From Carnegiea gigantea (taxonomy: Eukaryota; Streptophyta; Magnoliopsida; Caryophyllales; Cactaceae): a stretch of DNA of 64,000 nucleotides. Within the stretch, counting starts at the first letter, position 1, and each line of letters opens with the position of its first letter. The translations under genes were made by a program, and so were the position numbers. The stretch is taken from NCBI GenBank assembly GCA_029747015.1, contig JAKOGI010000107.1, positions 866,606 to 930,605 on the forward strand, written 5' to 3'. Of the stretch, positions 13,109 through 24,836 are shown piece by piece. The notes below the pieces were generated by a model. That model saw nothing but the letters and a program-made list of their open reading frames with translations. It was not told the origin of the DNA and searched no databases.

Positions 13109-15880
13109 TATATAAAATTTAAACAAATAAAATTAGGGCGAAAGGCTTATGAATTCAAAATAAATCAAATTTACAAACACACGCGCGAAGTCCCCTCAAG
13201 GAATTTAGGAACACTGGTGGGCAATGTAAGAAAAAGTGGTCTAAGTGGGGGCACATTGAATAGAGGTGGATATGCGGCCAGAAGAAACACAGGGGTTTGG
13301 GCTACCCAAGAATCCAAGATTAGTTTTTTTTTTTTTTTTGGGGGGGGGGGGGGGGGAGAGGGTGGTTCCTCGCTGGAAACTGGAAAAGTAGATGACCTGA
13401 TGGTGGTGGAGCATTCTTTTCTCCAGGATGAATGGAGGGAAGGAGGAACATTAGATGCAAATAGAGTTGAAAAAGTTTGATCCGACATAATAATACAATA
13501 CAAATCCGATCCGAAGTTATTGAGAGAAACACGAAATCCGACCCGAACCGATTTTGACCCGAAGTCGACACATTTTAATCGTTTAGCATGAAAACATATT
13601 ATTTTTCAAATTTAGGCAAATTTAAGTAATTTTCACAAGCGTTACGAAATTAAATTGTTTATTAAATAGGTTGACCTGACCTGACCCGTTTTCTTGTTCT
13701 AGATGATGAAGGGTGGGGGTGGGGATGATGAGGGGCAGGGGTGGGGTCTTGGCTGGCCACGATGGAAGGCTGTGGGCATTATGAAAGTACATGAATGTGG
13801 AAGCAAAGAAGGATGTGTTTTTTTCTTTTTTCTTTTTTAGTTTTCTTACTTTGGGAAATGAATTAGAAAAAAGCCAAACAAAAGTTAAGCTAATTATTTT
13901 CTTCAACTTTATATCTTTTTCTTGACTTCTAAAAGTAAACTTTTCATTCAATTAAAAGCTAAAAAAAATAATATGAGACACATGTATAGATGAGGTCGTT
14001 CAAAATGTGGTGGTTATCGGATGTGACAATCATTATAAGTTTTTCTAAATAGTTTTGATAGGAAAATTATGTCGTGGAGTACATTTGGCTATAGGAACTT
14101 AGTGAGCACTCCATATGCGAGAAGTGCATGCAAATTCAGATCTCAAACACGTGAGAGAATATATATTCATCTTGGGCAATTGGCAAGTGCTTTGCCTTTG
14201 CGTTTTCTTCGCATCTTTTAATATGCGTTGGCTTTAGTTATTATTATTAATCATGTTAATTAGATTCTGGTTAACAAAACACACCCTAAATCACGTGAAT
14301 AGACATTGCTGGAAAGCTGGTGTTTGATTCATGTTATATTTTTATATTAATTGGGTCATAAGCAAAGAGTTATGTACGTAAACTCAAATGGGGTTCCAAC
14401 TCAAAATTAATTGGTTATGCGTGGAGCAACTAACAAACTTATATATATGCTCAAACCCTTTAATTTATCAATGTGGGATAACATCCACTTTCATATTCTT
14501 TCATTTGATCAGTGTCGGACAACACCCAATTTCATACTCCAATAATTCATGTTAGCCGGCGATGACAATATTCCAACTCTCTAATCGGGAAAACCATTTG
14601 TTGAATTTTGATACTGCAATAATCAATTCAATCAAGAGTTGAAGTTAATGGTTGATAGTTTGTGAATAAATTTTAAATTCTAACGCACCCCTTAGGTGAA
14701 AGGCCTTTTGGCTTGAAGTGTGAATATTGCAAATGTTCAATTTATCTTGCACAATAAATCAATATGGGGCCTGCTGAAATTTGAACCAAATACCTCTCGC
14801 TAAAAAAGATGATAATACCATATTCAAGAACTAATTCAATCAAAAATTTAAGCAATGGTTGAGGATTAACAAATGCCACTTCTTTTTTTAATTTTTCAAG
14901 TCCTGTTATGAAATGTGATTGATGATCATCGTCCATATGAGAGTGTTTCACCTAAAAAAATTTAGAAAATAATAAATAAGTGGATGAACTATAAAACTTA
15001 AACTTAGAAATAATTCATGAGGCCATTTCATTAAAAAAATAGTGTTGTTTAATTCTTAAATCTCTTCCAAAGGTACAAGAATCAAATAATATAATCATTA
15101 GATTATGATAGCTTACAAGAGAAAGGTCTAGCAAACCTAAAATTTGCATAAATCGGTCTTTAAGTTGCCTACTCTTTTAAATAAGTTGTTTGTGTTAATT
15201 CAAGTCCTGTTATCTTAAGAGTTAAGAGTGCTTCAAAACGGATCTTGGGTTTGATTTTCATGCAAATCTACTGTCAATCAGTTGAATAAGCTTCTTCAAA
15301 ATATACAATAATTATTGTTCATGATAGGGTAGTCTATGATCTTGCCCAGAGACAATCCTTTTGTCTAGAGGGCAAGTTATGGAACTTTGATGTCTTCGGA
15401 GATCTTCTCGACTGGATTTCAGAGGATATGTACGCGTTCGTTGAAGACAATTTAATATAACGACTCTCACCCCTTTTTTCTATCAAAAAAATAATAATTA
15501 TTATTGTTCAAAAATTCACGCTTTGATTACAATGGAATATTTATCAAGCCAAATAATATTGCATTACTATAGATTGGTTAGGTAGGATAATCAAACCATT
15601 AGTCACTTTTTTTAGGAGTAAAGCCACCTTTTAATCCAAAAAATCTTCAGTAAACTAAAAAGTAAAAACAATATCTAAACTCGGGCACAAAATCCGCTAG
15701 TTTGTTTCCAGTAAAAATTCAGTACGTGACATCCTTGCATCTTAACTTGGACACAAAAACCTAATTCAATTTAAAAAAAAAGATTTATGTAACGTCTTTA
15801 TACCTTCATAATTCCTATGGAATTTCTTTTTTCAAAAAAAGATTTGTTAGATTGATTAATATGATCAGTGGGTTGCATGC
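13109..15880. other. AT-rich intergenic DNA, no gene seen
   Basis: Contains a T18-G18 homopolymer junction at about 13323-13357 and scattered simple sequence. The open frames here are low-complexity (poly-F/poly-G or their complements) and have no recognisable domain. Confidence 0.5.
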
Positions 15881-15882
15881 CT

Positions 15883-15889
15883 TATATAA
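15883..15889 (+). promoter_or_regulatory. TATA box of the PMP3/RCI2 gene
   Basis: TATATAA preceded by GCCT and followed by GGAGCTC. It lies about 150 bp before the start codon, leaving room for a 5' leader of about 120 nt. No other good TATA box is closer. Confidence 0.6.
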
Positions 15890-16035
15890 GGAGCTCATCA
15901 CGAAGTCGTAACTTGCTGACAAAGTCCCTACACAGTCAGTCATATTCCCTTCTCTTTTTTCTCCCACTTTTGAGAGGGAATTAAAAGTGAAATTAAGCAA
16001 ACTAAGCACAATCAAAGGGAATTAAGAAGAAAATA

Positions 16036-17854
16036 ATGTCAGATTCAACCACAACCTGCATTGACATACTTCTAGCCATCATTCTTCCCCCTCTTGGTGT
16101 TCTCCTCAGGTATGGCCTCGAGGTAAGTGCCCCTTTAAGTGTACACACATAATTTTCTTTTTATAAGAGGAAAGATTTGAACTTGAATCCTGCTCATGCC
16201 AGTCGTCATCAAGGATTCAAAATGCAATTTCGGTCGCGATTGCGATTCGGAAAAATCGCTCTAAGGCAAAAATCGCGTACCATATCGTGGCGAAAACGCG
16301 GTTCGGTCAACTCAAAAATCTTTCCGATGTGGCCGTTTCGTCGCGGACCGGCCACATTTGGAATCCATAGCCGTCATTTTTTTTATACGCTAAATATACA
16401 CATAATTTCCTTTTTTTCCCTTTATAATCTAATAATTCTTCCTCAATTGTTTGAGCTTTAACAGTTGTTGTCGCGAATTCATCCAAGACTCTATACATTT
16501 TATAAGGATGAACTTTTATACTCTAGGATCTGATGATGAGAGAGAAATAGACTTTAGAAGCTAAACAAGGGTATCTGAGCAATTGCAGAATCAGTCCAGT
16601 CATATTCTTGGCGTGATAGATGATTAGATGTTGTCAGCATATACTATTACTCAATTGATGGAATTCTTTGATCTTGTAATTCCTATTTCTCCATTTTCGT
16701 TTCAAGTTGTGGTTTCCGACTTTGCCCGTAATTAGGCTGTAACTACCACCCAAAAAAAAACCAACAAAAAAAGAATGATAGAAAAGAGAAAAGTGTTTTA
16801 ACCCTAATTTCTTCCTGTGTTGTGCGATTGTGCTTACAATGACTTTCTAAATCTGAATCCAAGCTGCGTGCTTTACTGCCAAAATTTTCTTGTCCTCGAT
16901 AAAAATTAATTGTTATGATCATTAGATGAATTTTGGGTGTGCCAGCTGCGTGGACTTTGGAGATTGTCACATACTTATTCTAATGTCATGTCATTATACT
17001 GTTTGTCATATTTATCTATACTTCAGATCTTCATGAGTTGTAAAAAGATGTTAATTTTAAAGCATAATGTTATAACGTTTTTCCAAATATGCTGTAATTT
17101 AAAATATTATTTAAAAATATGATTTTGTTGGATTATTTCCTCGGCACTCATGTAGTTAACGTTTTTAACTTTTTAGTAATCGGTGTAGTTATACATGTTA
17201 GTAAAGCATGCAATCTTATCAGCATACTTTCCGAGCACAGCACAATTATGGAAAGTCTCAAATGAATTATTATCTGGTAAGGCATTTCTCATAGCTGAAT
17301 TTTTTTATACTTGATCAAGACTTGTGATGTCATAAATTATGGGCAGTAGACCCTCAACTTTGTATATGACAGCAGCTCTCATTAAGGTTTCTGCTTCTGC
17401 GGAGTGGGGAGAGATCCAAATATAAATAGTGCTGTAAATAGGGAGAACGGTTTCAAGATAATGACCCTCAACTGTATTGCACCTTAGTCTAGAATCCAAC
17501 ATAAATCACACGTCTCTGCATCTAGCGGTAAGGTTGCTAGATCGGACCCTTTTCCCTTCATGCCCTACGTAAGCAGGATTTTGGGGTACAGATTTTGATC
17601 AAGCCATCATTTTTGAAGATTGAATGAGCAAATGAACGAAATGAAACTGTGATTAACTCATCAAACTGTGACAATATGCATGCTTGAACTACCACTAAAA
17701 GGCCGAAAATTTTCGGGTCTCTTTGATGTACTGTTGCTGTCCGCTGATATTGTGATACAATTTGGTGCAGATAGAATTCTGGATCTGCCTTATCTTGACA
17801 TTCTTTGGCTACTTACCAGGAATCGTCTATGCTGTCTATGTCTTAACCAAATGA
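16036..17854 (+). CDS. RCI2: PMP3/RCI2 (LTI6)-family small membrane proteolipid, two exons
   Basis: Exon 1 (16036-16122) ends GAG|gtaagt and exon 2 (17771-17854) starts after ttggtgcag. Together they encode 56 residues. The protein begins MSDSTTTCIDILLAIILPPL, followed by GVLLRYGLE, then IEFWICLILTFFGYLPGIVY and AVYVLTK. This is the whole PMP3 fold: two hydrophobic helices (about residues 9-27 and 32-52) joined by a short polar loop, with the family hallmarks ILPPLGV and FGYLPGIVYA. In plants these proteins sit in the plasma membrane, are induced by cold, salt or dehydration, and affect membrane potential and sodium tolerance. The single intron after the first helix is typical of the family but long here (1.65 kb) and contains repeat debris. 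The protein is complete with no odd residues. Confidence 0.95.
16180..16400. repeat. GC-rich low-complexity repeat in the RCI2 intron
   Basis: A block rich in TTTCGGTCGCGATTGCGATTCGG-type phrases (CG dinucleotides and 'aaaatcgc' repeats) contrasts with the AT-rich intron around it. It looks like a dispersed repeat; I cannot name the family. Confidence 0.35.
17513..17590 (+). repeat. Possible Au-type SINE remnant (3' half)
   Basis: The phrases CTAGCGGTAAGGTTGCTAGA, then GACCCTTTTCCC, then CCCTACGTAAGCAGGATTTTG run in the order seen in the 3' half of tRNA-derived Au SINEs of plants. No tRNA-like head and no flanking duplication were found, so this is a truncated copy at best. It lies in the RCI2 intron. 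Confidence 0.4.
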
Positions 17855-18740
17855 CCCTGTAAACCTCTCTTTTCCTCAGATTTAAACTCGTCTTATGACT
17901 CAGAACTCGGAAGTATAATTTTCCTTCTCCTTCTAAGCTTTTTTCTCACTCCAAAACTTTGTACCTTTAATTCAAAACCAGTATGTTTCTCACAGGCCAG
18001 TGTGGAGGAAGATCAAATACCCTTGATCACATTGATCTCATTCAACCTTCTGGTGGATCATATACTGCAGCTCTTAGAACATTTTTGGGTTTTGTACTGT
18101 TTGTTGTCCTGCTGTGTGATATCAATATGACTCATTCAGGTCGTGTTAAAACTTCTGAAATTATGTACTTCTGTAACTTTGCACGTTTCTGATTAATCTA
18201 AGTTATCAATTTATCTTCCTTTTTTGTGCGTTTTTGAGACTTCAAAGACGGCAAATAATTGTGCAAGCTTCACTTCCACAATTTCAGAAATTCCAGTAAG
18301 GGGCAGAAATGAATTTGGATGTTAGGAACAAAGACTGGTTTACTTTTACCCAAAATATGGCGTCGTCACTCATTAAATTTGCGCCAAGTTCCTCTTCACT
18401 ATTAGAATGCCACGCAGACCTTTCCTGATTCCTACTTGCCATATAAACCTGAAAATCTTATCCATCAAAGTCATTTTCCGCCCAGTTTTGCCACTGATCT
18501 AATCCATCTACTTGCCATATAATTGGATTATGCTTACAGATGCAATGCACAGTGTTAACTGACCTGCTTTAAGTTCTAAACTACCTTAGTTTGGCAAGAA
18601 ACCCTGCCAACTATGCTAACTTTATCCGTTAGTACAAAATCCTAACAGATCCCATATCGAACAGGATTCGGTCTCATCCAATGCCGAGGCAAGTTCAAAT
18701 TATATCCAACGCACTTATCGCGATCTAAGACCTCCAGTAG
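17855..18740. other. RCI2 3' UTR and spacer to the MADS-box gene
   Basis: No further exon is supported. The stretch just after the stop is presumably 3' UTR. The remainder is ordinary intergenic DNA leading into the MADS-box promoter. Confidence 0.5.
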
Positions 18741-18743
18741 CCC

Positions 18744-18750
18744 TATAAAT
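18744..18750 (+). promoter_or_regulatory. TATA box of the type I MADS-box gene
   Basis: TATAAAT lies 64 bp before the chosen start codon, a normal spacing for a gene with a short leader. It argues that the ATG at 18772, only 28 bp from this box, is too close to be the translation start. Confidence 0.6.
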
Positions 18751-18807
18751 ACCCGATGCCCATTACCTTGCTTGCTTCAAACCCATCACCAACAGAAAAT
18801 TTTCACT

Positions 18808-19503
18808 ATGACTAGGACAAAAGTAAAGCTGGAGTACATACAGAATGACACCACTAGGAGGGTGACCTACAGGAAAAGGTCGAGGGGGTTATTGAAGAAA
18901 AGTCGAGAACTGAGTGTCCTATGTGGGGTGGACACGTGTGTTCTCATATACAGCCCCTATTCAACAACCCCCCTGATGTGGCCTTCTATTGAGGATGAAG
19001 CAAAGAGGATCCTGATCGAGTTCAAGATGAGGCCGATGGCCGAGCAGTCCCAAAGGCGGTTCAACCAGGAGAAGTACCTAAGGGAGACTTTGGCTAAGGC
19101 AAAGGAGAAGTTAGCCAAGCTGCAGAGTAGGAACCGTGAGTTGGAGATGGAGAATTTGATCATGAACCTCCTCGATGGGAAGCCACTCAAGGAAGTTCCC
19201 ATTCGCGATTTAGGGGACTTGCTTTGTGCTATTGATGATAAGTTGAGGATTATTCAACATAGGATTGGGATGCTTGAGGGGAATAATAATGCTCTTTCTC
19301 CTCCCAATTATCCTAACCTTGGTGCTAATGAAAGTGTTAATCATGCTTTTAGTAGTAATCATTTTGTCAGGCATGAGATGCTGATCAATGGGATTCACAA
19401 TGTGATGGGTGTAACCCCGCCGTGGGAAATGGAGACTGCCCCTTCACAATGTCCTTCAGGAAATGGGCAGCCCACGAATGGGGATGGCTGCGATTTTGGC
19501 TGA
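18808..19503 (+). CDS. Type I MADS-box transcription factor, M-gamma / AGL80-like, intronless
   Basis: A 231-residue nuclear DNA-binding protein. Residues 1-60 form the MADS domain (MTRTKVKLEYIQNDTTRRVT, then YRKRSRGLLKKSRELSVLCG, then VLIYSPY). MTR-K-KL-YI and the following 'WPS' are marks of the M-gamma class that includes AGL80 and PHERES. Residues about 90-125 (EKYLRETLAKAKEKLAKLQS, RNRELEMENLIMNLL) are predicted coiled coil. The C-terminus is Asn/Pro-rich and variable, as usual. Type I genes lack introns and this one does too. The start at 18808 was preferred over the in-frame ATG at 18772 because MTR opens the MADS domain in relatives. In Arabidopsis, M-gamma proteins act in the central cell and endosperm, pairing with M-alpha partners. 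The exact orthologue cannot be named. Confidence 0.93.
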   Translation: MTRTKVKLEYIQNDTTRRVTYRKRSRGLLKKSRELSVLCGVDTCVLIYSPYSTTPLMWPSIEDEAKRILIEFKMRPMAEQSQRRFNQEKYLRETLAKAKEKLAKLQSRNRELEMENLIMNLLDGKPLKEVPIRDLGDLLCAIDDKLRIIQHRIGMLEGNNNALSPPNYPNLGANESVNHAFSSNHFVRHEMLINGIHNVMGVTPPWEMETAPSQCPSGNGQPTNGDGCDFG

Positions 19504-20142
19504 TCTGCTTTCACTGGGATAAATAAACCTCTAGCTGGTGTTCTCTTTTCTTTTCTCTCTGTGTCTCTGTGTTTGTTTGTGCGCGCACGTCTACGTGTGT
19601 GTGGGTGTTTCCAAACACATTACGTAATGATGGGATCCATTATGAAGTACTTATTATTTATGTCGTTATCTTCATCATGTGGTCGTATTTTGAGTAGATT
19701 CTGTCAGTCATTTGATTCTGTATTGGATTTGTTGTAAACACAATGAGTTGGCTAGAACTCATTACTCATCTAAGTATATGTTATATGGGTTAGATGGGTG
19801 GATCAAGTTTCTTCTTCACGCGTGCTTCCCATTTTGTTTTAAGAGTAGAATTGAATTCCCATGCTCTTAATTGGATGTTTTATGTTATGACTTCGATCAC
19901 AATATCATTCCCGTAAGTAACGAGCTGAGATTTAGAAACAGTTTATGCGATGTGTGGACATTAGACTATTGGCTAACTAAAAAGTTTAACTATTCGAAAG
20001 TTTTTATTCAGGATTTAGGTTTAAATTGGTCTATATCAATTTTTGCATCTTCCTCGATCTTTTTACACCCAAATTACAAAGGGGACCCAAAAAAAATTAT
20101 ATAACGACCATCATAGTTAGATTGTATATTGTCAAAAGCCTG
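19504..20142. other. MADS-box 3' UTR and intergenic DNA
   Basis: Begins with a TCTGTGTGT/GTGTGTGG-rich stretch (about 19555-19610) in the presumed 3' UTR. No gene is seen. Confidence 0.5.
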
Positions 20143-20691
20143 TACGGGTAACAATAGATCGGGTGAACCATTATCCATATCCATCATCTGCTTTTATCAG
20201 CTTCATCCAATCCATCCATTATCCATGAAAATCCAATCCGATCTGTATATCAATTAACCACGGTGGAAACTGTGGATAGGTTTGTAAATGAGTTATGAAA
20301 GTTATGTGTAATATGTTAGCAAATTTACAAGAAAAAATTAACTTTGCCGTTTGAAAAGTGAAAATAATATATTTTAGGTATAAGAAATGAATAAATATTA
20401 TATTTATCGTATTAATTTTGACGAAAACTATAAAACTAACAATATAATTGTCCAAAAAATGGTAAAATTCAAAGGACTAAAATAAAAAGTAAACCAATTG
20501 CAAATAGGAGATAAAAAGTGGATAACTATGCAAGTGATGGATCGGGTAGCGGGTTGGACGGTAGATCACCCGGATCCAACCCAATTCATCAAATCTTCAC
20601 TCATCATCCATATATTTCCGGTTGTCACCTGTTTTTTTTCAAATCGGATAGAGCGGATATCCATACGATATGGGTGAAATTGCTACCCCTA
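20143..20691. mobile_element. Non-autonomous hAT-like MITE (549 bp)
   Basis: The left end is TACGGGTAACAAT and the right end, read inward, is TAGGGGTAGCAATTTCACCC. The 8-bp flanks are AAAGCCTG (20135-20142) and AAACCTTG (20692-20699), six of eight identical, as expected for an old hAT duplication. Sub-terminal inverted phrases (ATCCATATCCATCATCTG and its counterpart) support the call. No coding capacity. Confidence 0.6.
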
Positions 20692-22123
20692 AAACCTTGT
20701 AGCTAAATGATATGTGAGGTACGAGTTCCAAATACCCCATTAAGGTTTGAATCCTGGTCGCTACAATTTTCACCCAAGGAAATTGTGCTGCTACTGGAGG
20801 CTCCTTCTGTGGGCCTAGTGACAAGGATAGGCCTTCATTGGGCCTCGTATGATGATTTTAGAACCTCTTTCCTGCCCACATGCCTACTAAACTTACACCT
20901 TATAGACGGAGTCCAATTACTACTTCAAAAAGGGGGGGGGGGAAGAGAGGTTAAATTGTATGTTGAATTTTTGCTCGACTTAATAATGAAAATGTTCTTA
21001 ATTTATAAAGTTATTGGTTAGGAAATATGCTAGAGTATATGTCTCGTTTTGTTCACCTAGTCAGTTGGCTCCAGGGAGATCTTTTCACTAATACAACTAT
21101 GTGATGGAGCCTACGTTGTGTGTATAGTGTATTTGAGGGGGGAGGGGGGTTGGGGAGGTTCTCAAAAATGTTATATTAAATCACATCTCATGTGAAAATT
21201 TGAATGGTATTATTTGGTTTGGTGGTAAACTCATTAATTTGTCTAATCGGTAATAAAATAGGCATCATTACATCACTCATAGAGAACGCATCAGATGAGA
21301 CCGTATCACTATAATTGAAATTTGACCAAGAATTATTCAAAAAACAAAAAAAAAAAAAATGAGCACATATGACCCAACTTATAATACACATGTGTATAGT
21401 ATCAGAAAGGCAGTTGTAAAACAACCTCATACAAACATTTGCGTTGTCTTGTAGCATGAATTTTCATAGCTGCAAGAATTCAGGATCTTTAGAACCCGTG
21501 GCGTTATTCTTTTTCTTCCCTCAATCTAGTCATCAATGTGAATTGTTTCTCACTTCTCACTAAAGCCCTCAATAACGGTATTAATTCTTGCTTTTGTTAG
21601 ACTAAGCTGTGAACCAAAATAACCACACCAAAGCCAACATCGATTACCCAATGAGCTACTATATATATCTAGTAAACAAATCATTCAAGTCCAGTATTTA
21701 CATCAGTATATATATAGATAAATGAGCTATTATATATATTTAGCAAACAAGTCATTCAAGTATTTCCATGTACTATGTGCAGATATCAAGATATGGTTAA
21801 TGGGTCAGATCAAGCCAAGTTGGCCCATTACCAAATTGGTGTAGGCTTAGGGCTAAATCCTAACTAACCCATTAATGGAGTGGATCAGCTAGGTTTTATG
21901 CGAATTAATATAATATGACAATTTTAGGCCACTTTATCGGATCAATGTAAGTTTTAACCTGGTCTTAAAATGGAGCAAAATCATATAAAAGTTTGCACTG
22001 AATAATCGTTGCCAACCCCCTCCCCCCAATTTCTACATATATGTTGTCAATAACAAGCTTGATCAAATTTAACATGTAAATTAGCGTAACAAAAAATTAA
22101 GGAAGATGTCATTTATTATGAGA
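20692..22123. other. Intergenic DNA with simple sequence and a diverged duplicate segment
   Basis: Contains short poly-G runs (20932-20942 and 21138-21160), an A13 run near 21346, and a segment at about 21490-21800 that resembles 31750-31990 (listed separately). No gene is seen. Confidence 0.5.
21490..21800. repeat. Diverged repeat, copy 1 (other copy 31750-31990)
   Basis: Shares an ordered string of short phrases with 31750-31990: 'CTCAATCTAGT', 'GTCAATA/CTCAATAACGGTAT', 'ACCAAAATAACCACACCAAA', 'AAACAAGTCATTCAAG'. The order and spacing match, so this is one ancient repeat present on both sides of the LINE at 22124-31700. The family is unknown. Confidence 0.5.
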
Positions 22124-22179
22124 TTTTTTTTGAGATAATAATCTTTCATTAATTCAAAAGAAAAACATCAGCCAACAAA

Positions 22180-22600
22180 TCATCAGAGAGCCACATAGGT
22201 GGGTTGTGACCCCCAAAACATAGTTTCATGTATAAATAAATACCGCTTAGCTATCCTATAAGCCACCATGTTAGCGGATCGACGTGCCCAAACTATCTTG
22301 ACCATATTGTTATTCATACACGTTCGAATTAAGTCTTCCATACACGAGGAGAGAGAATCTTTGCCTGGGCTTTCCTCCCTTAGAGCTCGAACCACCTTCA
22401 AGGAGTCGTGCTCTGACACATAGCCTCATAAACCCTGCCTTTCTGTCATCTCCAAAGCAAAGCGGATACCATCCATTTTAGCTAGCTTAGGTGATTTGTA
22501 ACCTTTCATAAAGCCGCTTGCTACCAAAAGAAAAAGTCTAGCTTCATTTCTTACAACGCACCTAGGGCCCACAATCACATCCCTTTTGCCAACTACTGCG
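22180..22600 (-). pseudogene. LINE ORF2 RNase H-like C-terminal domain
   Basis: Minus-strand frames give an opening 'KINSDAVVGKRD' (N-x-D-A core), 'FALEM', a mid-domain 'SEHDSLKVV', and the end 'IVWARRSANMVAYRIAKR'. This is the RVT_3-type plant RNase H found at the end of many L1-type ORF2 proteins. A stop interrupts it near 22425. Part of the LINE at 22124-31700. Confidence 0.75.
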
Positions 22601-22914
22601 TCACTGTTGATTTTGACACACCCAACAGCTCCTCCTTTCCGTCATCCTTATCCCTCTTCTCGTGCTCCTTCAAGGTTTGTAGAAATTCTAGGTCTGCTTT
22701 ACATGCTCGGTCTGCTACAAAGGTTACATCAAGGCCTCTCCTATTGAACATGAAATCGTTACGCGCCCACCATATGCTCCAAAGTTCGTAAAGCACACAA
22801 GCTAGCCACTGCTTCCCCACAATACGATATAACATTTGAGAACCAATCTTGACTATTAACTCCATGCACCTGAGAAACCTCTTATATACCCAACCATTCC
22901 CAAACTTCTCTCAC

Positions 22915-24836
22915 CTAGGGACACTCAATGAAGACATAACAAGCATTTTCTTTACTCAAACCACAAATCTCACATCCAACATCTGTAATACATCTCACAA
23001 TCAACAGGTTGACTCTCATGGGTAGGATATTACAAGAGAACATCCACATGAAATTCCGCACCCTAGGATGAGCTTTAGTGCACCATAGTTCTTTCCAAAA
23101 TGACTTACTTGACAAGGAAGAAGTTGATTTTCTGTACTGTTCCAAGCAAGAAAATACCCCGACTTAATTAACTAAATACTCACTAGAATTAGTAAGGTTC
23201 TATGTGAGTCAATCTGGTGGCCTTCGCACACTAGGAGGAATAGCGAGGATAGCCATACTGGTGTTTGTATCAAATAGTTCGCAAACTTGGTCAATGTTCT
23301 AATTGCTTCCATCCTCTATCATCAAATCCTTGACAACTCAGTGCTCTTTATCTGCCGGAGGGGTCCTAATAAATTGAATGGAGGCCCCTGATATCCATCT
23401 ACCCCCCCCCCCCCAAACATGTGCATGAGAGCCATCACCAATAATCCACCCTAGCCCCTTCTTTAACAGATTCTTTCCATCACCAGAATCTCCCACATTT
23501 GCGATCAAAATATCCCCACGAGGAAAATATCTTGTCTTTAGCAATCTTGCAGTGAGGGAGTCTGGGTTGATAGCTAATCACCAGACTTGTTTAGCAAGCA
23601 TGGCTGAATTGAAAGTTCTAAGGTCTCTAAACTCCATCCCCCTTGCTTTTTTATCCACACATTTTATCCCAATTCATCCAGAGAATTACCCTTTTTGCTA
23701 CATCTCCAGACCACCAAATTTTGCTAATCATGGCTCGGACATCATCATAAAAGAGGAGGGTAGCAAAAAGACTCCAATTACGTAGGCCGGGATTGCTTGA
23801 AGAACCGATATGGTTAAAACCTCTCGCCCCGCTTGAGACAAGAACTTCTCTTTTTAACCATTTGCCTGGTTCCATATTTGCTCCTTGAGGAGTTAAAAAA
23901 TAGCCTTTTTTGAATTCCCCACACTGAGATGGAGACTAAGGTATTTTTGTTGAGCACCTATCTCTTCCATGTCCAAAGCTTGCTTAAGATGAACATGATT
24001 CCCATCTGTCACATTGCCGCTAAAACCTAGCTCCAACTTATCTAAATGTACTTGCTGTCCCAAATAAAACTCATACTTCTCAATTACCCTTCTCAGGTTA
24101 GGAGCTTCCCCTTCATTAGCACGTAGAAAAACCAGGCTATCATCAGCACAGATAGATGGGACACAGTTAGTGCCCCCCCGATAAATCTTGACACCATGCA
24201 ATATACCTTCATTACAAGCCTTACCAATAAGAGTCAAGAGACTCTCAAAGACACGGAGAAAAAGATACAAAGAGAGGGGATCTTCTTACGAAATACCTCA
24301 GCTCAACTTCAACATGCCAACTGTTTGTCCATTCACCAAGAGGGAAAATGACACCGTTTTCACACACTTCATCATTAGCCGAATCTATATTGTCGGGAAC
24401 CCCACACTTTTCATTACAAATTCCAAAAAGCTCCGCTCTACAAGGTCATAAGTCTTACTTGTATCAAGCTTAGCCATCATCCAACCCCACTTCTCATTTT
24501 TCTTCTTCTTCAAAAAATGGAAGTTTCAAAGGTTGCTAGCATTTTGTTTGTTGTCAACCTTCCAAGAATAAAGGCTAAATATTTCTCATAACAATCATAT
24601 GTAGCATCTCCCTATGTTGATTAGCGAGGACCTTTGACACCAGCTTGTATAAGACGTTGCACAAAGATATAGGCCTAAGATCTAACATAGTTTTGGGATT
24701 TTTTTTCTTTTGGGGGCAAGAGAGATGATAGTGTGATCGAAATTCAGGGGCATATCGCCCCCATTCGATATGTTTATGACCACCCAAGAAGACTCACTAC
24801 CTATCACTTTCTAATATTTTAGATTAGGAATATAAC
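22915..24836 (-). pseudogene. LINE ORF2 reverse transcriptase (palm to thumb) and zf-RVT
   Basis: Contains '[20 protein letters not shown]' (RT motif region, about 24700-24630) and the catalytic loop 'CADDSLVFLRA' near 24150, where the usual preceding Phe is Cys. The conserved thumb region 'LGQQVHLDKLELGFSGN' follows near 24050. A zf-RVT domain (SFWKELWCTKAHPRVRNFMW, then C-x-x-C 'CEICG' and 'CYVFIECP') ends it. Several frameshifts and stops separate the pieces. Part of the LINE at 22124-31700. Confidence 0.8.

Noticed and set aside
13022..13571. 152-, 110- and 83-residue open frames on both strands
   Set aside because: They run through purine-rich MITE sequence and the T18-G18 tract; no domain, composition is low complexity.
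23552..24451. Plus-strand open frames across the LINE
   Set aside because: Minus-strand frames carry the RT motifs; the plus frames are shadows.
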